Source: Loripinus fragilis (Eukaryota > Mollusca > Bivalvia > Lucinida > Lucinidae). From it: 64,000 nucleotides of DNA. Location of the stretch: the NCBI GenBank assembly GCA_964019695.1, contig OZ026516.1, positions 81,299,018-81,363,017 on the forward strand. Reading direction: 5' to 3'. The position numbers and the translations under genes are program-made. Below, in pieces: positions 21,501-31,861 of this stretch; position 1 is the stretch's first letter; every line of letters begins with the position of its first letter. The notes under the pieces were generated by a model, which searched no databases, was not told where the DNA came from, and worked only from the letters and a program-made list of their open reading frames with translations.

Positions 21501-24500
21501 TCAGTGTGATTGATCCAAAGCTTACTGCAATATATACTGCTCAACAAATGTTTAGCACGGATAAGTAAAAATTGATATTTATTTGAGCAAATGGCTTAAA
21601 GTTATGAGATATCTGCTGAAATGATTGTTTGATATGTGAGAAAGTTGAGGAAAGCAATTGGTGTACTTTATTTGGATTTCTAATGCGTCGTTTATTACTT
21701 TAAACAAGAGAGGGGTCAAAAACGTGTTTCAACTGCATTATTGGCAATACAAAATTGATACAGCATCGGTTTATAAAGTCATTTGTTTTCCAGTTTGGTC
21801 GAATCAGCCCTTCTGATAAAAAAGGTCGTCTCCATTAAGCATTTGAAGCAAAAGTTGAGTCTTGATAACAACTAACGTCGTTGTTATAATGACGTTTACA
21901 AGTCAAAACTATACTGTTTTCGTTGTGTAGGCATGCTTAATTGAAAGGGTTTTCGTGTTTAAGAGGATGCCAAAAGAAAGACAATTAAGGATAAGGCACG
22001 TTTATAAAAGTTTTTCTCTGGGTATTTAATTCATAAAAAAGTGACGTTAATCTGAAGTTGAGGCTAAATGTATGCGTTAACGCCATCTAAATAGGACGTT
22101 TTCAAAGGATCAACTGACAGAAATGATTCGGATGCTTGTGCCACTCTAGCATCAAAACGATTACTTGACCACTTGATTCAGTTCGCTGAAAAGTCAAGAG
22201 GAATAATACCATTTTAACGTCATAATTGAACGGCAAAACGTGGCATAAACGGGTATCAAACTTTGATGTTTTTAACGTTTTTCATCATTAAAAACCTTTT
22301 GCTTTACATTAGAACCAAAAGTTTCAATTTCCGATGAAGTCGTGTATCTTTTACATGTCCATGACATCAAATTTAACGTCATTGCACTGACGCCTAACCA
22401 GATTACCTTTTGTCTGGCGGACACGAAAAAACGTAAATTTCAAGATCCCCAGACACGTTGATAGCATCAAATAAAAAGTTTCATTTTCAAAGTGGGGCAT
22501 CATATTAAAATCCGTGCTAAACTTTAGTTAAAGTATATTTTCATCAAACAAATGGGATTTATTTGCTGTTTGTTATTGACCAGTCGTGAAACATTTGACA
22601 GTTAAATATAGTGCTTCCTTCCAGTCAACCACTGCCTTTTTTACTTTTACATATTTGTGCCTACTAGGTGAAATTATCATTGCATTCCAACCCATCTAAA
22701 TCAAATTTAAAATTGAGGTACATGTAATTAAATTTCGTTAGGTTTTGAAATATTATATCTATGAAGGGTAAATAAAGGATATCAGTTTGTCAAATCTATC
22801 GTTTTAGTTGTAAACAAGACAGCAACTTAATGGGCAGTGACTTTGACAATGAAGAGTCTGGTGTTCCAAGCATTAAACGTTACTGGGCTGTTCTCTACGT
22901 CTTCAAGTTCTACAACAGTAACGATATTTTCTTCTCCTGTACCGTTACCGTGTGTCCAAGTGGTTCATCCAGCTGTGATATTGTAAGTATACTTAATCAC
23001 AAAAGTAACAACACTTACTAAAATGCTAGTTCCTTTTTTATTCAATTAGTAATAATGCGATCGTTAAGTCCCATTGGTTGCCTTGCATACAGAATCAAAA
23101 TCATAACGTTGTAGCTTATGGTTGCCAAGCTGCATCGAATTCTAAAGCCCTCATTTTCAAAGTCATAAAGGGTGTTATGTTAAGAAGTTTGTTCCACTCT
23201 TCATCATATAATTTTTAATCATTCAAAATAGTAATAATGCTGAAAAAATACACTTTGCCAATATGCTAAGATATCATGACATGACCAAACGTAATGTTAT
23301 TGCGTTTACGTATTTTAAAGCTAATGGCAACATTGAAAGCAAGTGAACTTGAAATGCAAGCACTTATCAAACTTTGCAATATACCACTAAGGAGAGGACT
23401 TACCCTATCTACTTTTTTCCACATGCCATTCGAGTAAAAAAACTTCGTATTGTCCTGCCAGCCAATAGTGTCAGTGTCTTCATGTTTTGTTTACACAGTT
23501 ATCAGGGACATATAGTCGATAGATCACTTGAATATTAATCCTATCCTCATGATAGGATTAATACACAAGTGATCTATTGATCCGCATTAGCTTAAGTGGA
23601 GTGTACAAGTTAATGTTTTACTTAACAATTGTAAACAAACACGACATCACTGTCACTTTTGGCTGGTAGGACAGTAGCATTGCACAGTGGTTGAATCGAT
23701 ATTCCAATAGTTTGCTATACTCATTACCCAGCGACGATTGCTCTGAGTCTTGTTCAAGATGGGGATTTTTGATGGTGCTGATGTAAACCATAAATTGGCC
23801 ATTGAGCATATAACAGCTGATCCTTATCAATATATTTTTATTAAGCCATATTCTTGGTACATGATCATCTGATCATTTCTTCTGTTAAGCTAAAACGAGA
23901 ACGTTGATACGTTTTGACAACAGACCTTAAATTTGGCCATTGATATAGCGTCATATTATTATAAAAAAAATCTCACATGCTTGACCTTTTGGAAATTTTA
24001 TCCAAAACTTGAACATGGTTTGAAAAACATCAAGGACACAAAATTTAGTGCAAAATCTGTTTGAAATCATAAGCGATCGAAAAATAATGCAGATGTGAGT
24101 AGGTTGGCCATTTATGATATCACAATTCTATGATGCAATGATGTCAAATTATTTCATGAGAACCTTTATTGATTGTCTTCCTTGTTCAGTTTGTCGCAAG
24201 ATTCTGTTTGCTGGGAGCTTTTATTTTTTTTTATCCCGAGTTGATTTTCAATGGAAGCTTTACTTTGACCTGAAATAAATATTTTTTTTCTTTAATTGTC
24301 CTCATATTGAGAGAGCTCATTGGTAGAGTGCTTGACTGGAGAATGAGTGGTTACGGGTTCAAACCTCACCAGCGTCACTGCATTGGGTCCTTGAGCAACA
24401 CATAGAACCTTGCTTAGTACAAGTTCAAAACTGGAAGACCCATCTCGACATAGCTTTAATTGTTTTAACTGAGGCGTAAAGAATCCAATAAAACCAAAAG

Positions 24501-27500
24501 AATGCCCTCATATTGGGTTGGTTTATAGCCAGAAAACATAGACAGATACAGTAAAACGCCCCATACTAGAATGAAGTACAATGTAAAAAACAGGTGGGAA
24601 AGCACTGAGGCGATCAATCTGCAGTTGCGTGTGTAAGGCTCATCTAGGTCTTTATTTGCCCTGCAAATACATTATGCAAATAGCTGATTAAAACTCTCGC
24701 GTGCAGAGGGTTAGCTTTAGAAATGAATGATAGATATCTAACCTGAATAGAGTACACATGTACCCTCTGATTCATAGATACTGATCCTGATATACCTGTT
24801 CATAGAGATTTGTTAGATGAGGAAGGCTTTTGTGAACGCCAATACTTGCACCTCTTAAGACTCAAAATTAAGAACTCTAAGTTAAAACGCACCAAAAACA
24901 CACACACACACTACGATATCTTTCCACATAAGTGAGATGCTAACTTAAATGAATTTCTTCTAGGATTGGTCATTTCCTGAATGCAAATTTTCTTTGTTAC
25001 CTTTAATTTCTCTAAAGTATCATTTAAGAAAGTGTTGACCTTATTGTCTGTCCACATGCTTTATACAGACAGGAGCTACCCATACATTTTTTAAATTTTC
25101 AAATCGTCTCAAAATCCAATCTAAATCACATTGGAACCTTACATTTGTGATCTAAGTGATTAAAATGAGATCTAATTAACGGATCATATTTCCAGAAGGC
25201 AGTGATTTCTGAATAATCCAAATGAGTAATTTAAATGTCTTCTGTTGTATCTCTAATTGGTTGGCTTAGGGTACACTGAGACAGCAGTATCATTCTGTAG
25301 CACTTAAAAGATTTCAAATGATTTCCATATCTCAACAAAATTTATTGACTAAATGTTAAGTATGATCTAGAGATATGAGAAACCATCAATGCATATGCCT
25401 CGGCTTGCCGACTCATTTTCTCTAATTAATTCAAACTTGACTGTGAAAACCAAGAGCATCCTTGTATAGATTGTATTTCTTTGTTTATGGATTAGATTCA
25501 TATCGTTTAAGTACAGTAAGTAAATTTGATAATCATTTTGTTACTGTTAATATGGCCAATTTAATTAAGGTTTTGCAGCATTAAAATGATTCTAGTTTGC
25601 AACATGTATAAAATCATTCATTATAATTGCACATAGTATTCTTCACCAACCTTTTAAAACGAGAAGTGAAGGTTTTATACTTTTAAACTTCTGTTAAGTA
25701 TTAAATATATTTTTAAGTTTAGAATATGACAAAACACAGAATATACATGTATGTAAAGCTAATCCCTTTGTGTTACCCCATTTATTGCTATGCTGGAATG
25801 GTTATAATTACAATAGTAATCTTTATGATTGAGTGGCATAATCTTGGTATGATTTTGTTGTGTTATAATAGGATTTAAAAATGTAATGATCACCATATAA
25901 TTTGGAGTGATTATCATATCATTTCTAAGTAATCTTAGTGTCTATCCTTCATCTTGTGTTCTCATAAATATTTATGTGATTCAAAGCTTCATTTGCATGT
26001 GAAATTTAATATCATATTCAGAACATGATTTGATATGTTCCATTTATATGATCTAAAGGCCTAAAATTTTTGTACGGGTAGCTTTCTGTTTAAGTTGTGA
26101 TTTTCACACTTGTTACTTACATAAAAAGCCTTTTTAACAAATTTGCAAACAGAGCAGACCTATAACAGACAGCTATTTGTTTACAGAAATCTTGGATATA
26201 TACCTACTGAGGTCATGTTTTTGAACTAAATTTATTATCAGTAGATTTAACGGTTATTGTAAGTGATACCTTGCATCACTGTCATAAACTAGTTGTGGAA
26301 CAGTACACTAATGGTCCTGACAAGTAATTTCTTTGTTCTATGTACAAACGTGATTTAGTTAAAGATTCATAATGGGTGGAGCTGAGCATGAGTATTCATG
26401 AAGGAAATGGAACCTTGTTCTTTTTGGATAAATATGGCATATTCACTTCAGTTTTCTGCACTGTTCAATACAAGTATTCTGAAGCTGAATGGAAAATATT
26501 TCAGATCCTGATAAGATGGCTTCTAATGATCCTGATAAGATGGTTTCTAATGATCCCGATAAGATGGCTTCTAATGATCATGATAAGATGGCTTCTAATG
26601 ATCATGATAAGATGGCTTCTAATGATCATGATAAGATGGCTTCTAATGGTCCTGATAAGATGGCTTCTAATGGTCCTGATAAGATGGCTTCTAATGGTCC
26701 TGATAAGATGGCTTCTAATGGTCCTGATAAGATGGCTTCTAATGATCCTGATAAGATGGCTTCATTAGATGCCATCTTATCTGAATCTCTTTTTCTAATA
26801 AGGGTATTTTCAGGGTTGAGCACGGCAAGAGGTTTGATTTTTATGCCTGACATAAAAACTTTTTCCACAATGATATTATGAATATCAGGATTTATTGTGT
26901 GGCTGGTATTAAATATATTCGAATTCAAAAGTAACTTTACACTTTGAACTACCATATATATCTTTACCGTTTTTTATTTAACAAAATTAAATATTGCTAT
27001 GGTTTGCAGGTACCCGCCCTAACATAATTCTTGTAAAACAACTTCGGTTAATTAATCTTTAGAGTTATATGTGTTGTTATTAAAAGTACAAAATTAGCCG
27101 TTCCTAACAAAATCCAAAGTAAACCAAGGATTTAAACACGCTACTTTAAGGGCCATCGATTGCCCATTAAAAATACTGGAGAAATTTTGTCTCTGACGCA
27201 TAGTTTACTTTTTGGCGGCATCTTCTAGTTGGTTCACATTGAAATTCTCCCTTTGAATTAAAACAATAGTAAACTTTAGTCCCTGCTTAAAGCTTGATCT
27301 CAGTTGACATTTGATTTTTTACCAGCGATTTGTTAGGACTAGAACTGCCCTGAGTACGTTACAAGATAAAAACTCATCGGTTCAGAAGTAAAAATGGCAA
27401 ACATTTTCTTATGGGAAATTCCATTGAAAGCACTAACGTTCACATAAAGGGGTATGCACGTTAAAACGCCACTTTAATTTGTGCAACTCAAAGGACGATC

Positions 27501-28507
27501 CGGGCTTATTTGCACTTAAACAATAATTTGATAGCCTGTCATTCAGACTGGTTCAGACTGGTTCTCAAAGTTGAAAATTGTCCAATCGCAAAGCTACAGT
27601 AACACGTAGAAAGTGATGCGTCCTAAAAAAGTTTATTTTACATCATTGCCTCTTTCTTTAGGACATTGTGGTTGCATATATGACAGCAAAATTAAGAAAT
27701 TCAACTGTCATATGAATAATTGATTTAATAATCAACCACATTTAAATTAACACTCACCAATACAGAAAAAATATATTAACTGTAAAGTTACTGTTGGTTT
27801 GAGTATATAACGTTTTATGTATTGAACACATTTAGCTCCAACTCAACCGTTTCTTGTTACCACAGAAATGCAGCCTTTTGAATCTGAGATTTGATAAATT
27901 GGCCATTGCAGAATTCTGGGGATGCGTTTTGTCACCTGTGAGAAATAATTGGTATTTACATTTTTCAATCTCTTTACAGAGTTGCAGTAAGAGAAAGCGA
28001 AGTGCTGGAGCAAACCAATTGACAAGTACTGATGACAGGGTTTTTTCAACCTCCAAAATGTTGCATATTCTACCTGGAGCTAACAGTGCCACTACCACAA
28101 TAGGTACAGGAGTAGTTTGTATTTTTCGTAAAGTTAGAATAATTACTGGAACCATGTGTTTAATTTTGCTAACAGTGCATCTATGATCACCACCAGTAAT
28201 GGCATTGAAATAGAGCTTTACACCATGGATGTATCTTTCATAATATACTTAAAACCAAAAATAACATTACACTGTTAACATATATACCTTCACCTGGTAC
28301 TTGTGAGTGATATATAAAATGTGTTTAAATCATATAAAAGTCCGATCAATTATCCATAATGCAGTTGAAATTTATGGTTTTGTTGTAATATGCATTCTAA
28401 GCTTTTCTATAATTTTCTTTTGCAACATCCGTCAGGCTTATCCGCACATTAATCCTATCATTTCTGAACCAGGAATGTTACCCAAGAACGATGCAACAAC
28501 GCATTGA
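15405..28507 (+). CDS. ZP-domain transmembrane protein, seven 3' exons of a split gene
   Basis: Seven exons (listed separately) join into about 320 codons of a zona pellucida module. The ZP-N part has four Cys (CLPDG, VKCTV, TGCSQ, VQCND). The ZP-C part has six (MDCTAY, GCKQDS, FSCTVT, VCPSG, SSCDI, SCSKR). Other features are LVDDG.., WAVLYVFKFYNSNDIFFSCT, a KRKR furin-like site, a transmembrane helix and a short tail ending in TGA at 28505-28507. ZP modules polymerise extracellularly after cleavage between the module and the C-terminal anchor, and in molluscs many form egg coats or secreted and apical matrices. All splice sites are GT/AG and the phases agree except between exons 3 and 4. The first exon(s), with initiator ATG and signal peptide, are not identified; exon 15405-15556 needs one base from upstream. 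The 5 kb intron before exon 6 holds a minisatellite. No promoter is identified. Confidence 0.85.
15640..15882 (+). repeat. dispersed repeat C (GGGCCATCATTGGCCCGCC), copy 1
   Basis: GCGCGGATCAAGAGTTTTTT ... AAAAGCGGGCCATCATTGGC-CCGCCAGCGAA ... TGAATGCTGGCTTGGTAG ... ACCCCTGTCCCTTCCCTCTG. Related copies lie at 17005-17212 (same strand) and 34137-34470 (opposite strand). It sits in the first visible intron of the ZP gene. Confidence 0.65.
16263..16408 (+). CDS. ZP gene exon 2 (of those seen)
   Basis: Acceptor TTGTATTTTAG, donor GTAAGT. Encodes DNIVVVWFSNRAGSVDTFAG ... YEVQCNDLPSGGVDRT and ends after two bases (AA) of a codon completed by the C that opens the next exon (AAC, Asn). Carries cysteine 4 of ZP-N. 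A second GTAAGT four bases downstream would break the phase. Confidence 0.85.
16698..17004. mobile_element. ~305 bp TIR element filled with AATGAATAGTGAATAATG repeats
   Basis: It begins AGAGGGTCTGGATGGGG and ends CCCCCCATCCAGACCCTCT, inverse complements of each other. The interior is a degenerate array of TAATGAATAGTGAATAATGA units interrupted by GCCC/GAGCC. A right-truncated copy is at 18884-19125. Intronic. Confidence 0.7.
17005..17212 (+). repeat. dispersed repeat C, copy 2
   Basis: ACTAAAAGCGAGCCATCATC-GGCCTGC ... CATTGAATGCTGGCTTGATA ... TACCCCTGTCCACCCCTCTG matches 15640-15882. It lies directly against the right end of the TIR element at 16698-17004. A further fragment (GCGGATCCAGAGGGGGTCCA) lies at 17335-17360. 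Confidence 0.6.
17213..17938. other. ZP gene intron, otherwise unremarkable
   Basis: Apart from the repeat C fragment near 17335, I see nothing beyond intron sequence with a pyrimidine-rich 3' end (TTATGTTTTTTTGATTTCAG). Confidence 0.4.
17939..18079 (+). CDS. ZP gene exon 3, linker and start of ZP-C
   Basis: Acceptor TTTTTTTGATTTCAG. Encodes IEVTTQDVVTPSFVVSSELR ... SSATVGDTLYWTIDIPY. VGD-L---I is typical of the first ZP-C strands. The only usable donor, GTTTCT at 18080, is weak and leaves two bases, whereas the next exon needs one; an alternative GT at 18086 has the same phase. The exact 3' boundary is therefore provisional. Confidence 0.7.
18080..18590. other. ZP gene intron
   Basis: No clear feature. 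A short repeat of CATGGACTGATAATC occurs at 18144-18195. A missing small exon may lie somewhere in 18080-20016. Confidence 0.35.
18600..18740 (+). repeat. dispersed repeat E, copy 1
   Basis: CTGTGGTAGGTTAATTCATT ... ACTGAGACTACCTGCGTG ... AAGGTAAACTCACC is shared with 36000-36140. Non-coding repeat, class unknown. Confidence 0.55.
18884..19125 (+). mobile_element. right-truncated copy of the TGAATAATG TIR element
   Basis: TTGAGGGTCTAGATGGAGTA ... AATGATTAGTGAATAATGGC matches the left part of 16698-17004 in the same order, but the right inverted repeat is missing. Confidence 0.65.
19126..19507. other. ZP gene intron
   Basis: No feature beyond intron sequence is supported. Confidence 0.35.
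19508..19706 (+). mobile_element. tRNA-derived SINE
   Basis: GCAGTGGCTCAGTGATGGAG-TGC head, B-box-like TGTTCGAGCTTCACC, CCTTGAGCGAGACACA, AGTACTGGTTCAACCCAGGA and GTTGACGGAGATGTACGGAA, with a short A-rich tail. Same family as 3311-3500. Intronic. Confidence 0.85.
20017..20101 (+). CDS. ZP gene exon 4
   Basis: Acceptor AAATTTTGTTTGGTAG, donor GTAATA. Two bases, then EYSAKMDCTAYSGSSISGSP ... SKFLVDD, ending with GG of a split Gly codon. C-x-A and L(V/I)DDG are the standard ZP-C motifs. The join to exon 5 (GG+T) is in phase; the join to exon 3 is not. Confidence 0.8.
20209..20377. mobile_element. 169 bp MITE with ~28 bp TIRs
   Basis: CAGTAAAATCTGCCTAAAGC-GGCCACTCAA at the left and TTGAGTGGCCACTTAAGACA-GGTTTTACTG at the right are inverse repeats with few mismatches. 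No coding capacity. CAGTRAAAC-type ends are seen in several cut-and-paste families. Target duplication unclear. Confidence 0.75.
20669..20881 (-). repeat. dispersed repeat B, longer copy
   Basis: CATGTGAAGTAAGTAAGGGT-GCAAAGATCAGGAAT ... GGATACCAATGGGAAAGTGA ... TTTCCCAGCAGGTGACCATA ... CATAGCAAACACAAG ... CCACAAAAGAAG is the reverse complement of 42760-42995 over its whole length. The 144-codon open frame 20748-21182 starts inside it and is not a recognisable protein. Confidence 0.75.
20882..22807. other. ZP gene intron, 1.9 kb
   Basis: No exon with matching phase is found. At 21140-21400 an open stretch on each strand exists without a recognised family. The 21870-22450 part is notably rich in AACGTC/GACGTT words, without a regular period. 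Confidence 0.35.
22808..22982 (+). CDS. ZP gene exon 5, ZP-C core
   Basis: Acceptor ATCGTTTTAG, donor GTAAGT. One base, then CKQDSNLMGSDFDNEESGVP ... YWAVLYVFKFYNSNDIFFSC ... VCPSGSSSCDI, ending in phase 0. Aromatic-rich F-F-F and C-x-V-x-VCP match the ZP-C strand pairing region. Choosing the acceptor at 22806-22807 rather than the later CAG at 22822 keeps the Cys and the phase. Confidence 0.88.
22983..23480. other. ZP gene intron, first part
   Basis: No repeat or exon recognised. Confidence 0.35.
23481..23640. mobile_element. foldback element with a 30 bp stem
   Basis: TCGATAGATCACTTGAATAT-TAATCCTATC (23516-23545) pairs with GATAGGATTAATACACAAGT-GATCTATTGA (23551-23580) around a 5-nt loop with three mismatches. 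Outer TTTTGTTTACA and TGTAAACAAAC suggest terminal inverted repeats about 160 bp apart. Confidence 0.65.
23641..24309. other. ZP gene intron
   Basis: Nothing beyond unassigned intron sequence. Confidence 0.35.
24310..24500 (+). mobile_element. tRNA-derived SINE
   Basis: GAGAGCTCATTGGTAGAGTG head with intact B box GGGTTCAAACCTC, then CCTTGAGCAACACA, TTAGTACAAGTTCAAAACTG, ACTGAGGCGTAAAGAAT and an A-rich tail AATAAAACCAAAAG. Same family as 3311-3500. Intronic. Confidence 0.82.
24831..24911 (+). repeat. fragment of the 12.9/13.4 kb duplicated repeat, with short CA tract
   Basis: TTTTGTGAACGCCAATACTT-GCACCTCTTAAGAC matches 12970-13005 and 13450-13485, followed by a (CA)n tract of about 12 bases at 24899-24911. 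Confidence 0.55.
24912..26503. other. ZP gene intron, AT-rich
   Basis: No exon or recognised element, except that 25385-25425 (GCATATGCCTCGGCTTGCCG-ACTCATTTTCTCT) looks like a decayed relative of the GAGGCTTGCCGAG hairpins. A perfect-phase exon was not found. Confidence 0.35.
26504..26764 (+). repeat. 24 bp minisatellite, eleven units
   Basis: The unit GATCCTGATAAGATGGCTTC-TAAT starts at 26504 and recurs every 24 bases. Variants fall in order: GATCCT, GATCCT, GATCCC, GATCAT x3, GGTCCT x4, GATCCT. Because 24 is divisible by three, the array is open in several frames on both strands; the + frame reads DPDKMASN per unit and the - frame EAILSGPL. It lies in the ZP intron. The grouped variants indicate recent block duplications. 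Confidence 0.92.
26753..26785. repeat. hairpin closing the minisatellite
   Basis: GATAAGATGGC of the last unit pairs with GCCATCTTATC at 26771-26781, 10 bases further on, so the array ends in an inverted partial unit. Confidence 0.75.
26786..27979. other. ZP gene intron, last part
   Basis: No supported element. The 3' end (CATTTTTCAATCTCTTTACAG) is a good acceptor tract. Confidence 0.4.
27980..28103 (+). CDS. ZP gene exon 6, furin-like cleavage site
   Basis: Acceptor TCTCTTTACAG, donor GTACAG. Encodes SCSKRKRSAGANQLTSTDDR ... MLHILPGANSATTTI and ends with one base. SCSKRKR supplies the last Cys and a basic consensus furin-type site, located, as in other ZP proteins, between the module and the membrane anchor. 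Confidence 0.88.
28365..28507 (+). CDS. ZP gene terminal exon, transmembrane segment and tail
   Basis: Acceptor ATCCATAATGCAG; two bases complete GTT (Val) in the phase left by exon 6. Then EIYGFVVICILSFSIIFFCN with a ~19-residue hydrophobic helix, a basic NIR, and a ~25-residue tail ending NDATTH and TGA. The acceptor pyrimidine tract is poor, but phase, length and content fit a C-terminal anchor. Confidence 0.75.
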
Positions 28508-28519
28508 TATTCCTATACA

Positions 28520-29690
28520 AATTTAATTTATAAAATTTCAAGCTTGGAAAACCGTTTTACAAAATTGATTTTCTGAATGATCAAAACACATTTGTGGTTT
28601 CTGATTGTCACATTTCCAGTCTACCATTTCGTGCAGCTTCTTCACGATGCCTTCAATTGTTTCAATGAAAAATATTGCTTTCAGAGCTAAAAACATTTGA
28701 ACTTCTTCACATAAGCCAGAACCTGGTGAGTAACCCGGGGGAAAATGCCTCTCATGTCTACATATCTTTTTTGTTACGGGAAACCTATGGTTTAGTTTTG
28801 GAGCTGGAGTGCTGGTTCTATTTCATGGAAAATGAATTTAGCAAATGTGCTGTTAAAGAATTAAAGTGCAATCTATAAATCTGTTAGCTTATACGATTCC
28901 TTAATGATGGTAGTTGACCTCATGATAATTTTGCTTACGCTATCATCAAAATAATGGTAACCTAAAATTGCTCCAGAAATTATACCATCTACCTATTGCA
29001 GGTTGTGTATGAAAGGGCAGTCAAACGTCTTTCTTTTCATTTACGGAACCTTAACATAAAACATTTCCCTCTACCAGTATTTGAGAGTAAGGAAAATTCT
29101 GAAAATGCAACCCTCATAAGATTATATCAACCACTAAAACCTTGCATACTGTTTGTCATTTGGTGTTGGTCTTAACCTACACAGCACACCAGCTACTGGT
29201 GTAAAGTTTAGAGTTTGGTCGCAGTTCATCATAGAATTAAAAATCATTCAGAATGTTAAATTCATTTTCTATGAATCTTTTACCAGTGATATTTTATAAC
29301 GTTTGACATGTTTATCATAGACTTAGCAAAAGTAAAAATTCTATACAACATTTTATTGTGACGAAGTATTGCACAAAAAGTAACTGCTCAAACATAAATT
29401 TTCCCAGACATATATTAAAAAAAAATAGCAATAGATTCGTCTAGCATTTGACTCTTTTGATGTCATATGTTCCTTACTTGTGTTTTAAGCTTTATTCACG
29501 GATGTTTGCAATTGCACATGCGTAAAATTGATTGTTTTGCTTATGCAGAAACTGGTCATACTCGTGTTGCATTAAAACACAAGAAAAATGACTTATCATT
29601 TGAAACCAGCTCAGAACAATCAATTACTAAGGACCCCAAACAGCCTAAATGAAGGATTGCCCATTGAAAATTGCCAAAGAGAAGTTTAAA
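28520..29690 (+). repeat. ancient duplicated block, copy 1a
   Basis: Pieces match 38800-39510: AAATTTCAAGCTTGG (28536) and TCATTTGTGGTTTCTGATTGTC-like text correspond to 39376-39480, while 29290-29640 (TTTTATTGTGACGAAGTATT, TTGTGTTTTAAGC, ACTCGTGTTGCATTAAAACA-CAAGAAAA) corresponds to 38885-39125. No conserved open frame; the 60-67 codon frames here are not preserved in the other copy. Confidence 0.6.
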
Positions 29691-31139
29691 AGAATATTAC
29701 AATTTTTCATAAAGAGTAGATTCACCCATCGAATTGTCGCAAATTGCTTTTCTCATTGGACAAATGTAACGTAATTGATTTTTTTTCTTAAGTTCGCGTT
29801 GTGTTTTCAGTCTCTTTAGAATTTCAAAGTTATAATTTTCAGCAACATTTTTAAAACAATTTTATAATTTATAAAATATTCTCGCCAATAACCTTCTAAA
29901 CTATTCTAAACTCGATGTAAGCCAAAATCTAAAACTAAAGTCTAACCCAGTTTAATCCAAACATTAACTAAAGTCCGATGCTCTGACACTGGGCTTCATC
30001 TTATATACCATGAAGTCAACGTGAGAGAAACTGACCTCGGCGCCACAAATGACCTCATCATTAACCAGAAGGATTTCAAGGTAACTATAAAGCGTCCTTT
30101 ACATACGTAAGCCTCCATTTATATCAACAAATTAGAAGATACAAAAGTGACTCGGTCATACCAGTTGCACAATTTCCCAAAGGTCATATGACTAGATGTA
30201 TTGCACAATCCTGCCAATCAATGTCAATATTGACATGATCTATTTATTGGGCGTATGTATTTTTACTAAACTAAGTAACATTTGTCAACACAATCTTTCC
30301 AAAGTTTAAACATCCCATCCGAATTGACAGGCTTATAAACGTGACCTTTAAGAAATAGTAACAAACTGGTGTCAAAATTCCCTATCAAAACAAACATGTT
30401 AATCACATGTCAACAGCATAACTGCTCTGAACATCTGCAACCAACTAAATCGTTCACAAATATTGTAAATCCCCACAGGTTGATTTATAAATATTGTGAA
30501 ACCTCTCATTTGAAGTCTGTTAGGTTACACAAGTGCCAATTAAACTATATGGCTTAACGTCTTTCGCTAGTCAACATGTAAGAAATATTAAGTTTTACTG
30601 AAGTGCTTTCCCCTTTTTGACCAAACTAATCCTTTTGCATACAGTTGTAGTTTTACATTACACACATCATATACCATGCCAAGATTGGTTAGAGGGGGGG
30701 GGGGGAGCTGTCAAAATGCTCAAACAATTTATTATAAACTCATTAGTCGCTTGTTTTGAACAAACCTGTAGCTTCATATCAATATACAGTATGTAGTTAT
30801 GATACACCTCGGTGAACAGGTCATACTGTTTGAACTTGAAACAGATCCGGTATCTTCTAATGCAAGACATTTACAGATAATAGTCAATTGTCATGGACAT
30901 ACTTATTAACAATGAAATCTTCTAAACCCGATTTTTTGCAAAAGCACTACTTTTGTCTCGAGTTTTATGCTGTTAAATTTATATTTCCATGTATTTAGAT
31001 GAATGCCCGTTTAAATTTTGTCTTTCTGTAAAAAATTTACTCACATACCCCACCCCCAAAACCTAAGGTCCTGCCATTAATGTGCAATATTTCCTATTTT
31101 TATTTTGCTATGTGCACTTAATATGCATTATCATAGCCG
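29691..31139. other. gene-free stretch
   Basis: No gene recognised. A G-run of about 13 at 30692-30705. No duplicate partner seen. Confidence 0.4.
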
Positions 31140-31740
31140 CAGGCTCTCAAAATTTAGGCAGATTGAAAGGTCCTTTATCCAATTTATAAAGTGTCTCCTT
31201 TTAACAAACAATTAGAGAATATAAAATGTTTGGTCTACGATTTATCACGATTTTCGATAACTTTCTTTTGCCAAATCAGACCTATCATCACATTGTTCCT
31301 ACCATTTCACGACTAGTAATGTCTCCAGACTAAAATGCAATAAAACGTTGATTTTTCTATAGATAAATATAAAGCTTGTCACTTTTCAAAGTTGATTTTC
31401 TAAATGAAAAAAAAACACACTTGTGATAAGTTCTTGGCATTTTTGGTTGTATGTCGCATGTCCAGACTCCATTTCGTGCAGTCGGTCTAGGTTGGTTTTG
31501 GATTTCTGATCGACTTAACTGAAATTTCTGTTTAAAGTTGTTACCTCAATAATTGGATACCTGTCATTTGAATAGCTTTCCTGTCTTTTCTCGGGACGGG
31601 ATCCGTAAAACTTTTACTGTTATGCATAACAATCTTTGAACATTCAGATACACTTTATTTGCTTACTGGCTTGCTTCAGTTTGTAGATAAATGGCAAACA
31701 ATTCAGTGTAGAGTTTTCACTGTAGGTCAGTATATATAAT
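31140..31740 (+). repeat. ancient duplicated block, copy 1b
   Basis: GTCTCCTTTTAACAAACAAT ... CGATTTATCACGATTTTCGA-TAACTTTCTTTTGCCAA ... CATGTCCAGACTCCATTTCG-TGCA ... GATACACTTTATTTGCTTAC ... AATGGCAAACAATTCA matches 39180-39735 in the same order. Together with copy 1a it shows that one continuous segment near 39 kb corresponds to two pieces here. Confidence 0.7.
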
Positions 31741-31861
31741 GGCATCACAATTATAATCTATAGGCACTGTCTTTCAAACGTTTTGGAAAATTAAAAAAAT
31801 GACATTTTCAATTTGGGATGGTTGTTAACAGCCTTAAATAGTTGGAAATGTCCAAAAATAG

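Noticed and set aside
22822..22830. Alternative start of ZP exon 5 at the CAG near 22822, or a gene start at ATG 22830
   Set aside because: The acceptor at 22806-22807 is in phase with exon 4 and retains the Cys after DDG; the ATG is an internal Met.
26376..26955. 109-130 codon proteins on both strands over the 24 bp minisatellite
   Set aside because: A repeat unit divisible by three without stops opens several frames at once; the flanks give no signal of coding and the array lies in an intron.
27832..28155. 107-codon minus-strand frame
   Set aside because: Shadow of ZP exon 6 on the opposite strand.
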